Positions 26,361 to 34,908 of a DNA stretch of 64,000 bases are shown in pieces. A model generated the notes under the pieces. It made no database searches and was not told the origin of the DNA. It saw only the letters and a list, made by a program, of their open reading frames with translations. The stretch is from assembly GCA_024708885.1 (NCBI GenBank), contig JANJXT010000034.1, forward strand, positions 1 through 64,000. Reading direction: 5' to 3'. Positions within the stretch are counted from its first letter, which is position 1; each line of letters opens with the position of its first letter. A program made the translations under genes and the position numbers. Source of the stretch: Thiobacillus sp. Its GTDB lineage: Bacteria > Pseudomonadota > Gammaproteobacteria > Burkholderiales > Thiobacillaceae.

Positions 26361-27884
26361 ATGTACAACGTGAAGACAATCAAAGGCCTGCTCCTTGCCG
26401 GACTGATTGGAACAAGTGGAATCCTGACCGGATGCGGCGGGGGGGGCGGCGCCAGTACACCGTCCTATTGGTCGATCGACGTGCGTGCAGACGCTCAGAC
26501 GCTGCCGATCAATATCGCGGGCGAAGCGCCGTACATTGGCGGCCGCTACACCACCACGCTGTACGTCGAAGTGAAGGATTCCGGCGGCCGGCCCATCCCG
26601 GGCGGCGATATCGGCTGTTCTTACATGGGTGGACTCGATACGGGGGCGCTCTACTATCTGGATGGCGACCCGGACCACGAAACGAAGAAAACCATCGATG
26701 GCGTTGAATACACCATCCCCAATGCGTACCGCGCCGTAACCCTGTCGACCAACGCGGGCCTGGCGACTTTCCATTTCCACGCCTCCGAGGTAGCGGGCCC
26801 GGCGACCGTGCGCTGCAGCGTGACCGACGCCGGGAATGCCGTTCGCTCGGACGAGGTCACGATCCAGGTGGGCGGCGCGCCCAGCGGCAAGGTGTCCCAG
26901 GTCGTGTTCGACGCGTCCAGCCCCAACTATCTGTTTGTGCAGGGCTACAACGGCCCGACCCAAATCCAGTTGCAGGCCAGCGTGGTGGACGAGGCCGGGC
27001 AGCCCATCGTCAATATCCCTGCCGGGGCCAACAACGTGCAGTTGCGCATCGTTCCCGACCCGGCATCACTGGCCGATGACGGCGCAAGCCTGCGTGGCGT
27101 CAACGCAAGCGGCCAGCCCGTTGCCGGCACGTCGATCCATGTCCGGAGCATCAATGGTCAAGCCCAGTTCACCCTGGTGAGCGGCAACGCGGCCGGCACG
27201 ATCCTGGTCGAAGCCTTGAGCGACCGCGCGGACAATGACGTCGGCAATGGCGTCACGGAAGGCATTTACAACCATGTGGCCATCTCGGCGGTCACGTCGG
27301 CGCCGTCGCAAACGTCGACCGGGACACCGCTGGCCATCGACACCACCAGCCTGCCGGCGGCTGTGGCGAACATCCCCTATGCCACGCTGCTCGAAGCCAC
27401 CGGTGGCGCGGCACCGTACACCTGGTCGCTGGTTGCTTCGAGCACGCTTCCGACCGGACTCTCGTTGAGCCCGAGCGGGGTCATTTCCGGGCTGCCGTTT
27501 GGAGGCACGAGCGGGACCTACAACTTTGTCGTTCAAGTGAGGGACGCCCAGGGCACGACGCTGCAGAAGGGGATCCCGATGTCCTACACGGCGCCAGGGC
27601 CGGTATCGACAGCCCCGAGCGTGGTCACGTCTTCCCTCGCAAAAGCCAAGGTAGGGGTGTCCTACATCACCGTGGTGGCAGCGACGGGGGGAACGCCGCC
27701 TTATGGCTGGACTCAAACGGGATTGCCTGCCGGACTGACGATGAATAGTTCCGGCGTGATCAGCGGCACACCGACGGCAGCGTGTGTCCCCGTGGCTCCA
27801 TTGCCCACTTGCGAGGTTGCCCTGACGGTTACCAGTGGCGGTTTGTATACGACCCGACTGGTTGTCCTGCAAGTCGATCCGTAA
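26361..27884 (+). CDS. Lipoprotein with putative Ig-like repeats
   Basis: 507 residues. A lipoprotein signal ends at LTGC (Cys ~21) and is followed by a Gly linker. Two or three N-terminal beta-sandwich-like stretches (residues ~30-320) come next. The C-terminal part has two He_PIG/putative-Ig repeats, each with a GGxxPYxW core and a GLPxGLxxxxSGVISG ending (APYTWSLVAS ~360-415; PPYGWTQTGL ~450-490). Such repeats bind carbohydrate or proteins on cell surfaces. GGGGA 8 bases before 26361 supports this start over 26346. Set between surface-protein and polysaccharide genes, it may be a matrix component. It has its own terminator. Confidence 0.8.
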   Translation: MYNVKTIKGLLLAGLIGTSGILTGCGGGGGASTPSYWSIDVRADAQTLPINIAGEAPYIGGRYTTTLYVEVKDSGGRPIPGGDIGCSYMGGLDTGALYYLDGDPDHETKKTIDGVEYTIPNAYRAVTLSTNAGLATFHFHASEVAGPATVRCSVTDAGNAVRSDEVTIQVGGAPSGKVSQVVFDASSPNYLFVQGYNGPTQIQLQASVVDEAGQPIVNIPAGANNVQLRIVPDPASLADDGASLRGVNASGQPVAGTSIHVRSINGQAQFTLVSGNAAGTILVEALSDRADNDVGNGVTEGIYNHVAISAVTSAPSQTSTGTPLAIDTTSLPAAVANIPYATLLEATGGAAPYTWSLVASSTLPTGLSLSPSGVISGLPFGGTSGTYNFVVQVRDAQGTTLQKGIPMSYTAPGPVSTAPSVVTSSLAKAKVGVSYITVVAATGGTPPYGWTQTGLPAGLTMNSSGVISGTPTAACVPVAPLPTCEVALTVTSGGLYTTRLVVLQVDP

Positions 27885-27907
27885 AACATCAAGCAGCACA
27901 AAGACCC

Positions 27908-27937
27908 GCCCGCCACACCTTGTGGCGGGCTTTTTTT
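27908..27937 (+). terminator. Intrinsic terminator after the lipoprotein gene
   Basis: GCCCGCCACA pairs perfectly with TGTGGCGGGC around a three-base loop and is followed by seven T. Confidence 0.9.
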
Positions 27938-27956
27938 GGCGGTTCTTTCCGCGACG

Positions 27957-27985
27957 AAAAAGCCGGCGCAGTGCGCCGGCTTTTT
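27957..27985. terminator. Bidirectional terminator serving the sulfurylase/APS-kinase gene
   Basis: AAAAAGCCGGCGCA, a one-base loop, then TGCGCCGGCTTTTT. On the reverse strand it lies 20 bases past the stop codon at 28005. Confidence 0.85.
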
Positions 27986-28004
27986 CAGGACGCGGCGCAG
28001 AAGC

Positions 28005-29636
28005 TCAGCGCAGGTAGCCCTCGTGCTCCAGCTTCAGCAGCACCTGCTGCACCGCCTCCTCGATGCCGAGGTCGGTGGTGTCGATCGCGAGTTCCGGGGT
28101 TTCCGGCACCTCGTAGGGATCGGACACGCCGGTGAATTCCGGAATCAGGCCGGCGCGCGCCTTGGCGTACAGGCCCTTGCGGTCGCGCGCCTCGCAGGTG
28201 GCAATCGGCGTGGCGACGTGGATTTCGATGAAGCCGCCGACCGCCTCGATCATCGCGCGCACGTCGCGGCGCGTCTGCCGGTACGGAGCGATCGGCGCGC
28301 AGATGGCGATGCCGCGGTTCTTGGTGATTTCGGACGCGACGAAGCCGATGCGGCGCACGTTGACGTCACGGTGCGCCTTGGAAAAACCGAGTTCGGACGA
28401 CAGGTGGCGGCGCACAATGTCGCCGTCCAGCAGCGTGACCGAGCGGCCGCCCATTTCCATCAGGCGCGCGGCGACTGCACGCGCGATGGTGGACTTGCCC
28501 GCACCCGACAGACCGGTGAAGAACACGGTGAAGCCCTGCTGCTCGCGCGGCGGGTTCTGCCGCTCTAGTTCGGCGAGCACTTCGGGAAAGCTGTACCACT
28601 CGGGAATTTTCAGCCCTGCCTGCATGCGGCGGCGGAATTCCTCGCCCGGCAGGCTGAGGATGCGCGAGCCGGGCGGCACCTCGGCTTCCGCCACGTATTC
28701 GGCGCGGTCCTCGGCGTAGACCATGCGCGGGTAGGGAATCAGCGTCACGCCGATTTTTTCGGCCTGCGCGGCGACCGGCAGCTCGGCCTGGTGCTGCATG
28801 AGATCCGCGCCACGCCGCAAGCCGCCATCGGGCTGGTGCTCGCCGCCGACGATGAGGAGCGCGCAGCCAAAATTGCGCGCGACGATGGCGCGCAGCAGCA
28901 GCTCGCGCGCCGTGCAGCCGCGCGGCGGCGCCGGCAGCAGCGCCAGCTGCGTGGTCGCGGACGGGAAGCGGTCGCGCAGTGCGATGAAGCTGCGCGCGAG
29001 GCCGAAGTAGGCCGGCGCATCGGTCAAATCGCCGCCGGCCTGCGGATGCAGCAGCAGGTTGGCCTCATGCTCGATCGCGCTTTTCAGGCAGAACGCGTAC
29101 TGTGCGCGATGCATGGGCTGGCGCGCCTGCCAGGCGAGCACGCGGCGCCAGCCGCGCTTGGCGAACAGGGCGCGCAGTTCGGCCGGCGTGGCGCGCAGGC
29201 TGGCGAAGTCGGGATGCGGCGGCAGCGCAACGCCCTCGGCCGCGCCGCCCAGATGCCAGACGCCCGCATCGTCCCACACATCGCTCACCGTGAGCACCGC
29301 GAGCATGAAGCCCTCGCCGTCGCGCAGCGCGACACGGTCGCCCGGCTTCAACTCGCCGGCGGCCTTCTGGCGGCTGCGCAGCGTCACCGGCTGCGGCCAG
29401 AACGTGCCGTCGTCGAGCGTCATGTCGCTTTCGACGCGACGGCACTGCGCCCGCGTCATGAAGCCGGCGAGCGGCGAATACGCGCCGCTCATGAGCATTT
29501 CCAGCTCGCACTGCGCCTGCCAGTCGAGGTCGAGCGAAGGCAGGCCGAACGCTTCCTGCTTCAGCGCGTCCGCGCGTGCGGGGTCGATGAGGTTGACGAG
29601 GGCGCCGCCGTAGGGCGCGATCAGTTGATGGTCCAT
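28005..29636 (-). CDS. ATP-sulfurylase-like / adenylylsulfate kinase fusion
   Basis: 543 residues. The N-terminal ~350 residues have the ATP-sulfurylase fold (PUA-like start GGALVNLIDP; SGAYSPLAGFMTRAQ), but both catalytic motifs are altered. The usual QxRNPxHRAH is QARQPMHRAQ (~170), and GRDHAG is GGEHQP (~262). The C-terminal ~180 residues are an apparently intact APS kinase: Walker A GLSGAGKST (~372), LLDGDIVRRHLSSELGFSK, and FTGVSDPYE. The kinase should make PAPS, the sulfate donor for sulfotransferases. The sulfurylase half may be inactive or use another substrate. It is followed on the same strand of the cluster by a DHH phosphoesterase (upstream) and lies next to a heparinase gene. Confidence 0.85.
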   Translation of the reverse strand: MDHQLIAPYGGALVNLIDPARADALKQEAFGLPSLDLDWQAQCELEMLMSGAYSPLAGFMTRAQCRRVESDMTLDDGTFWPQPVTLRSRQKAAGELKPGDRVALRDGEGFMLAVLTVSDVWDDAGVWHLGGAAEGVALPPHPDFASLRATPAELRALFAKRGWRRVLAWQARQPMHRAQYAFCLKSAIEHEANLLLHPQAGGDLTDAPAYFGLARSFIALRDRFPSATTQLALLPAPPRGCTARELLLRAIVARNFGCALLIVGGEHQPDGGLRRGADLMQHQAELPVAAQAEKIGVTLIPYPRMVYAEDRAEYVAEAEVPPGSRILSLPGEEFRRRMQAGLKIPEWYSFPEVLAELERQNPPREQQGFTVFFTGLSGAGKSTIARAVAARLMEMGGRSVTLLDGDIVRRHLSSELGFSKAHRDVNVRRIGFVASEITKNRGIAICAPIAPYRQTRRDVRAMIEAVGGFIEIHVATPIATCEARDRKGLYAKARAGLIPEFTGVSDPYEVPETPELAIDTTDLGIEEAVQQVLLKLEHEGYLR

Positions 29637-29651
29637 GTTGCGGTCCGGAAA

Positions 29652-30617
29652 TCAGGCAAAGGTCTGGTAAAACGAAGCAAGAAATCGGCCAAACTCGCTA
29701 TCGGGAAGGTGATTGATACCCGCCGCCGCCTTGCGTCCGCCGCCGGTGTCGAACTGGCTGCACAGCACGTCCGCGCCGGATCGCGTCGCCAGCGGCGCGC
29801 GCACGCTGACGACATAGCCACCGCCGGGTTTCGCCGTGAGGACCGCGTGGGCCTGCGCCGGCGATTCGACCGCCAGCTGGTTGCCGAACACGCCGGAAAT
29901 CCGCCGCGCCCATTTCTCTGCCGGCAGCACGAACACGCGCCCGCTGGCGCGGTTCTCCGCCGGCGCCAGCGCGACCGCGCGCGCCATGTCCTCCGCGTAG
30001 CCCGCCTGCAGGGTGCGGTAGGCGGGCGACTCGGCGATGAAGGCGAAGGGGTCGGCATAGGGCCGCACCTGGCGATACAACTCGGCCGGATCGTAGAACA
30101 GGTCGTCGAGCGTCTCGCCGTAGCCGTTGTAGTTGAGGCATTCGCCGAGCGACTGCAACGCCGCATGCTGCGCGTCCGACAAGCCCAGCGGCGCGGCCGC
30201 TGCGCGCGCGGAATCGGCGAGGTTGTCGCCAAATGCCGCCGCGACCGCCCAGGGCAGATGGCGCCCCTGGAGATGGCGGTTCACCAGCAGACTGGTGCAC
30301 ACCGCGGCATCGGTGTCGATGTGCGCCTCGAAGTGCGGATGCTCGGGAATGTCGCCCGGCTGGTGGTGGTCGAAATAGCGCACCTGCGCCCCTGCTGCGA
30401 GCAGGCGGTCGAGGTCCGCGCGGTTCTTCGACAGCGCCACGTCGAGCACGGTGACGCGGTCGCCCGTGCCCGCTTGGACGCGCTTCAGAAGACCGATGTC
30501 GCGCTTCGGCCCGGTGACGAGTTCCGCGTCCGCCGGATCGGCCAGGCGCAACTGGTGGAGCGCGCAGATGCCGTCGGCATCACCGTTGAAAACATCGATG
30601 GTCCTGCGTCCGTTCAT
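29652..30617 (-). CDS. DHH-family phosphoesterase
   Basis: 321 residues from MNGRRTIDVFNGDADG; the longer frame upstream is not protein-like. The metal-binding motifs are NGDADG (11-16) and DHH (83-85), with a C-terminal DHHA1-like GGGRKAAAGINHLPD. Relatives (NrnA type) cleave short oligonucleotides and 3'-phosphoadenosine 5'-phosphate (PAP). It is 15 bases upstream of, and transcribed with, the APS-kinase fusion. Removing PAP, the by-product of PAPS-dependent sulfation, would be a sensible role, but that is inferred from context only. Confidence 0.8.
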   Translation of the reverse strand: MNGRRTIDVFNGDADGICALHQLRLADPADAELVTGPKRDIGLLKRVQAGTGDRVTVLDVALSKNRADLDRLLAAGAQVRYFDHHQPGDIPEHPHFEAHIDTDAAVCTSLLVNRHLQGRHLPWAVAAAFGDNLADSARAAAAPLGLSDAQHAALQSLGECLNYNGYGETLDDLFYDPAELYRQVRPYADPFAFIAESPAYRTLQAGYAEDMARAVALAPAENRASGRVFVLPAEKWARRISGVFGNQLAVESPAQAHAVLTAKPGGGYVVSVRAPLATRSGADVLCSQFDTGGGRKAAAGINHLPDSEFGRFLASFYQTFA

Positions 30618-30629
30618 CCTGCATTCCGC

Positions 30630-30765
30630 ACCACAGAGACACGGGGGCACAGAGAAACCCAAAAAACAGGGGTTCTCCGCGCTTTTCCCCACTCACCCAT
30701 CAGGTAAGCCCCGGAAAGAATGCAAGTACATTTTTTTACTCGCTTTTCTCTGTGTCTCTGTGGTT
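30630..30765. repeat. Inverted-repeat element with CCACAGAGACAC ends
   Basis: ACCACAGAGACAC (30630-30642) and its exact reverse complement GTGTCTCTGTGGT (30752-30764) bound a ~136-base AT-richer block. AGAGAAA (30651-30657) is also mirrored at the other side. This looks like a small palindromic or MITE-like intergenic repeat. It fills the gap between the DHH gene and the VanZ-heparinase gene. Confidence 0.6.
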
Positions 30766-30809
30766 CAACTGCTTTTTCCAGGTTCATGCTTGTTCGTTAG
30801 AATTCGTGA

Positions 30810-33800
30810 ATGTCTCCCCCACAGCGCGCCCACGCTTCAGCCCGGCCCGGGTCGGCGATGCTCTGGCTCGCCCTGGCCTACGGCGCGCTGGTCGTTTACG
30901 GCACGCTGTTCCCCCTCGACGAATGGAGATCCCCCGTCGCCGGCTGGATCAATCCTATCACGGCCGCGTGGCCGCGCACCGTGCCGCGCGCGGATCTCTT
31001 CGTCAACCTGCTCGCCTACGTACCGCTCGGCCTGTTTCTGGCGCTGGGACTGCGCGTCCGATTGGGGACCGCCGCGGCCGTCCTGCTCGCCGCCGCGACC
31101 GGCTGCCTGCTGAGCCTGACGCTCGAGACGCTGCAATCCGCCCTGCCCAGCCGCGTGACCTCCCCCATCGACTGGCTCGCCAACAGCGCCGGCAGTCTGG
31201 GCGGCGCCCTTCTCGCGGCCGTGCTCGACCCGCGTCTCATGCCCGGCCGCGCGCTGTCGCAGTGGCGCCGCGCCTGGTTCGTGGAAGGCACGCTCGCCAG
31301 CCTCGCGCTGGCCATCATCGGCATGTGGATGCTCACCGAGGCGGCGCCCTTCGTTCCCTCGCTCGACTGGGGCAATCTGAAGGCCGGATTGCGCCCTCTG
31401 GGCAACACCCTGCGTCACCCCGCGACCTTCGAACCGGTCAAGGCGTTCACCATCGGCTTGCAGATCTTCGCCCTGGGCGCGCTGGCCGGCTGCGCGGCCC
31501 GGCGCGCGCTGGTCTGGCCTTTCATCGCCTTCAGCCTGGCTGTGCTGCTGCTGAAGGTGCCCGTCGTCGGCCGCCAACTGAGTCTGGAAGCCCTCGCAGG
31601 CTGGCTCGGCGCGAGCGTCGTGCTCGCCGCGCTTCCGCTGCGCGGCCTGGCGGCGCGCGCCCTGCCCGCCATCCTGGCACTGCTGACCGCGCATGCGCTT
31701 GCGCAGTTCGTGCCTGGTCAGGACGCCGCGACCGTGCGCATGAACTGGATTCCCTTCCGGGGTCAGATCGGCACCCTGGCGGGGATGCTCGACATCCTGG
31801 AAACGCTGTGGCCATTCATGACGATGGGCTTGCTGGCGCGCTGGCTGACGGCATGGCGCTGGCGCGCGCCAGTCATGTTCGGCAGCGCGCTGCTGGTGGC
31901 CGCGTTCGCCTTTATGCTGGAATGGATGCAGCAGTCGATCCCGGGACGTTTCGCGGATGTGACCGACGTGCTGCTGGCGCTGCTGGGCTGGTTCATGCCG
32001 TGGCTGTTTGCCGACACCCGTATCGGGCGACCGCGTCCCGAAACGGAGTCCACCGCGCGGGGGTTGCGCTGGGCACTGCCGGGCCTGGTCGCGCTCATGG
32101 TCTCGCTCGGCGTCGCGGCCTGGCATGCGGGCAGCGGCGTGCGCGTCGCCACCGACGACCGCGGCCGCACCATGCTGCCGGCGCCGGAACACCTCACGCC
32201 GATCGTCCTGCCTGGTTTCCGCCACGAACACCCGCGCCTGCCCCATCCCAGCGCACAGGACATCGAGCGCCTGAAGCTGGAGAATCCGGCCTGGGTCGCG
32301 CTGACCCGCACACTCGCCGACGGCGGCCAGGGCGACATTCAGGCCAGTATCGTCATGGCGTATATCGAGCCCGGCAGCCAGGACCTGGCGCGCCTCCACG
32401 CGCGTCTGCTGGCCATGCGCTTCAGCTTCCGCGGCCACGCGGAGGCGAAACCCATCGCCCAGGCCTACGACTGGCTCTACCGCCAATGGACACCCACACA
32501 GCGCGAGGCGCTGCGCGACAAGCTCGCCGAGGGCGTGGGCTACCTCGTCAAGCTCATCCGCAAGGATCGTCTGTCGCCCTACAACGTCTATCTCTACAAC
32601 AGCCCGTTCCAGGCACTCATTGCATCCAATCTCGCCCTGTACGGCGACGACCCGCGCGGCGAGCTCTACATGCGCTTCACCTACGACCTGTGGAAGCACC
32701 GCGTGCTTCCGGTGTGGCGCCAGATCATGGGCAAAAACGGCGGCTGGCACGAAGGCGGCGAATACGTCGGCATCGGCATCGGCCAGGCCATCTACCAGGT
32801 TCCGGCGATGTGGCGCAGCGCCACCGGCGAGGACCTGCTGCAAGGCGAACCCGGCCTGCGCGGCTTCCTCGATTTCGCGGTCTATCGCAAGCGGCCGGAC
32901 GGCACCGATTTCCGTTGGGGCGATGCCGGCTTCTTCGGCAACATCATTCCCGACCTCGTGCCGCTTGCGCTGGAGCACCGCCACGCCGCGGCCTACACCC
33001 TGCGCCCGCCGCCCCCCCGGCCAACACCAAGCAGCTGGCCGTGGGGCCCGCTCACCGACAGCACCCTGCGGCAAGCGGACGCGCGCGCGTCGCTGCCGCT
33101 CACCCGCCATTTCGACGGCATCGGTCTCGTCGTCGCACGCAGCGACTGGAGCCCCGACGCCACCTATCTCACCTTCAAGGCCGGCGACAACTACTGGTCG
33201 CACAGCCACCTCGACCAGGGCGCCTTCACGCTTTACAAGGGCGGCGGGCTCGCGCTCGACAGCGGCTTCTACGGACCGAAGTACGGCTCCGACCATCACA
33301 TGAATTATGCCTACCAGAGCATCGCCCACAATCTGGTCACCGTCACCGATCCCGCCGACACGGCGCTGGCGAGCGGCAAGACCGCGCGCGCCATCGCCAA
33401 CGACGGCGGACAGCGCCGCATCGGCTCGGGCTGGGGCGTCGAATCCGCACCGATCGACCTGAAGGAATGGCTGGACAAGCGCGACATCTATCACACCGGC
33501 GTCATGCGCCAGGTCCGCGACGGCGACGACAGCGTGGTCATGATTGCCGATCTCACCCCCGCCTATACCAACAGTCATTCCGCGCCCGGAGAATTTTCCC
33601 ACCGCACGCGGCGCGTCGAGCGCATGTGGCGCACGCTGGTCTACGACCGCCGCGCCGACGTGGTGATCGTGCGTGACCTCGTGGACGCGACGCGCCCCGA
33701 GTTCCGCAAACGCTGGCTGTTGCACACCCAGAACGCCCCGCACATCGCAGGCTCGCGATTCACCGTGCAGGTGCCGCCCGATCCGGGCCGCCAGGCGCGC

Positions 33801-34256
33801 GGCGGCCAGTTGCACGGCGTGGTGCTGCTGCCCGCGCACGCCGTGCTGCGCGCCGTGGGCGGCCCCGGCTTCGAGTTCTGGGCCGACGGCAAGAACTACG
33901 ATGAAAACGGCAGCCTCGCCGCCGCCATCGCGCGCAAAGGCCAGCCCACCGAAGCGGGTGCCTGGCGCATCGAACTGTCGCCGCCAGCGCCCGCGCGCGA
34001 AGACGAATTCCTCGTCGTGCTGGTCCCGCGCCTCGCCGGCGAGTCCGCGCTGCCGGGCATCCGCGGCGTGTCCGACGGCGCCGCCTCGGGCGTCGAAATC
34101 CGCAGTCAGGGCGTCACCCGCACCTGGTGGTTCGAGCGCGGCGCCCAGGGCGTCCATCTGGAAAGCGACGGCCGGCGCGTGACGATCGGCGCCGAACCCG
34201 CGCCCGCCGCGCCCGGCGTCTGGGAACGCCTCAAGGCCTGGTGGCAGACGCGGTGA
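30810..34256 (+). CDS. VanZ-VanZ-heparinase II/III fusion protein
   Basis: 1148 residues. The N-terminal ~430 are membrane-embedded and hold two VanZ-like units. The first, ~20-145, has [20 protein letters not shown], then [11 protein letters not shown] and [12 protein letters not shown]. The second, ~310-405, has NWIPFRGQ, then [21 protein letters not shown] further helix near 430-450 leads into a C-terminal domain of about 690 residues that resembles heparinase II/III lyases: an alpha/alpha barrel, then a beta-sandwich with [13 protein letters not shown] (~796) and [13 protein letters not shown]. The lyase part should act outside the cytoplasm on an acidic, possibly sulfated or uronate glycan. 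It is convergent with aroK (26-base overlap). Confidence 0.8.
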   Translation: MSPPQRAHASARPGSAMLWLALAYGALVVYGTLFPLDEWRSPVAGWINPITAAWPRTVPRADLFVNLLAYVPLGLFLALGLRVRLGTAAAVLLAAATGCLLSLTLETLQSALPSRVTSPIDWLANSAGSLGGALLAAVLDPRLMPGRALSQWRRAWFVEGTLASLALAIIGMWMLTEAAPFVPSLDWGNLKAGLRPLGNTLRHPATFEPVKAFTIGLQIFALGALAGCAARRALVWPFIAFSLAVLLLKVPVVGRQLSLEALAGWLGASVVLAALPLRGLAARALPAILALLTAHALAQFVPGQDAATVRMNWIPFRGQIGTLAGMLDILETLWPFMTMGLLARWLTAWRWRAPVMFGSALLVAAFAFMLEWMQQSIPGRFADVTDVLLALLGWFMPWLFADTRIGRPRPETESTARGLRWALPGLVALMVSLGVAAWHAGSGVRVATDDRGRTMLPAPEHLTPIVLPGFRHEHPRLPHPSAQDIERLKLENPAWVALTRTLADGGQGDIQASIVMAYIEPGSQDLARLHARLLAMRFSFRGHAEAKPIAQAYDWLYRQWTPTQREALRDKLAEGVGYLVKLIRKDRLSPYNVYLYNSPFQALIASNLALYGDDPRGELYMRFTYDLWKHRVLPVWRQIMGKNGGWHEGGEYVGIGIGQAIYQVPAMWRSATGEDLLQGEPGLRGFLDFAVYRKRPDGTDFRWGDAGFFGNIIPDLVPLALEHRHAAAYTLRPPPPRPTPSSWPWGPLTDSTLRQADARASLPLTRHFDGIGLVVARSDWSPDATYLTFKAGDNYWSHSHLDQGAFTLYKGGGLALDSGFYGPKYGSDHHMNYAYQSIAHNLVTVTDPADTALASGKTARAIANDGGQRRIGSGWGVESAPIDLKEWLDKRDIYHTGVMRQVRDGDDSVVMIADLTPAYTNSHSAPGEFSHRTRRVERMWRTLVYDRRADVVIVRDLVDATRPEFRKRWLLHTQNAPHIAGSRFTVQVPPDPGRQARGGQLHGVVLLPAHAVLRAVGGPGFEFWADGKNYDENGSLAAAIARKGQPTEAGAWRIELSPPAPAREDEFLVVLVPRLAGESALPGIRGVSDGAASGVEIRSQGVTRTWWFERGAQGVHLESDGRRVTIGAEPAPAAPGVWERLKAWWQTR

Positions 34257-34800
34257 GCGCCGTATCCGGCGGCAAGCCGGCACGCAACGGCTCGAGCTTG
34301 CCGCACAATGCACGCATCATTCCCGTCACGCTCTGGCGTCCCGTGTCGACGACGATGTCGGCCACCTCGCGATACAGCGGATCGCGCACCTCGAAGAGTT
34401 CCCGTAGCTTCTGCAGGGGATCGTCCGTTTGCAGCAACGGACGGTTGCGATCGTGCCGCGTGCGCTCGTACAGGTGCTCCGGCGTGCCGCGCAGGTAGAC
34501 GACGACGCCGTTCTGGCGGAGCCGCTCACGGTTCGCCGCCGACAGCACCGCCCCGCCACCGGTCGCCAGCACGACCCCCGGCAACGCCGTCAGATCGGCG
34601 ATCGCCGCTTCCTCGCGCTTGCGGAAACCCGCCTCGCCCTCGATCTCGAAAATCACCGGAATCTTCACCCCGGTGCGCGCCTCGATCTCGTGGTCGGAAT
34701 CGCGAAACGCGCAGCCATAGTGCTTCGCCAGCATGCGCCCGACCGTGGTCTTGCCCGCGCCCATGAGGCCGACGAGGAAAATGTTGTCCTGCTTGCTCAT
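34231..34800 (-). CDS. aroK: Shikimate kinase
   Basis: 189 residues. It phosphorylates shikimate in aromatic amino acid synthesis. Walker A is GLMGAGKTT (11-19), followed by the shikimate-binding DSDHEIE and FRKREE, and the Walker B-like loop LATGGGAVL. It lies downstream of pilQ as in many betaproteobacteria, though aroB does not follow here because the VanZ-heparinase gene meets it tail to tail. Confidence 0.95.
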   Translation of the reverse strand: MSKQDNIFLVGLMGAGKTTVGRMLAKHYGCAFRDSDHEIEARTGVKIPVIFEIEGEAGFRKREEAAIADLTALPGVVLATGGGAVLSAANRERLRQNGVVVYLRGTPEHLYERTRHDRNRPLLQTDDPLQKLRELFEVRDPLYREVADIVVDTGRQSVTGMMRALCGKLEPLRAGLPPDTALTASATRP

Positions 34801-34865
34801 GCCGGCATTTTAACGCCTCGCGCGTTTCGCATTAAGGCCACAAGCAACCGCGGGCGCGTACAGAC

Positions 34866-34896
34866 AAAAAACGCGGGACATGCCCGCGTTTTTTGT
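34866..34896. terminator. Terminator between pilQ and aroK
   Basis: AAAAAACGCGGG, loop ACATG, CCCGCGTTTTTT. On the reverse strand it follows the pilQ stop by 12 bases, so it should end the pil transcript before aroK. Confidence 0.88.
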
Positions 34897-34908
34897 GACT
34901 GGCTGCGT

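Noticed and set aside
30724-30743. Third PEP-CTERM-type box (TACATTTTTTTACTCGC) before the VanZ-heparinase gene
   Set aside because: Only the T tract matches, and no GG-N10-GC promoter follows; it lies inside the inverted-repeat element.
30837-34313. A 1158-codon reverse open frame opposite the VanZ-heparinase gene
   Set aside because: It mirrors the codon-position GC bias of the real gene, has His/Arg/Gln-rich low-complexity translation and no recognisable domain.
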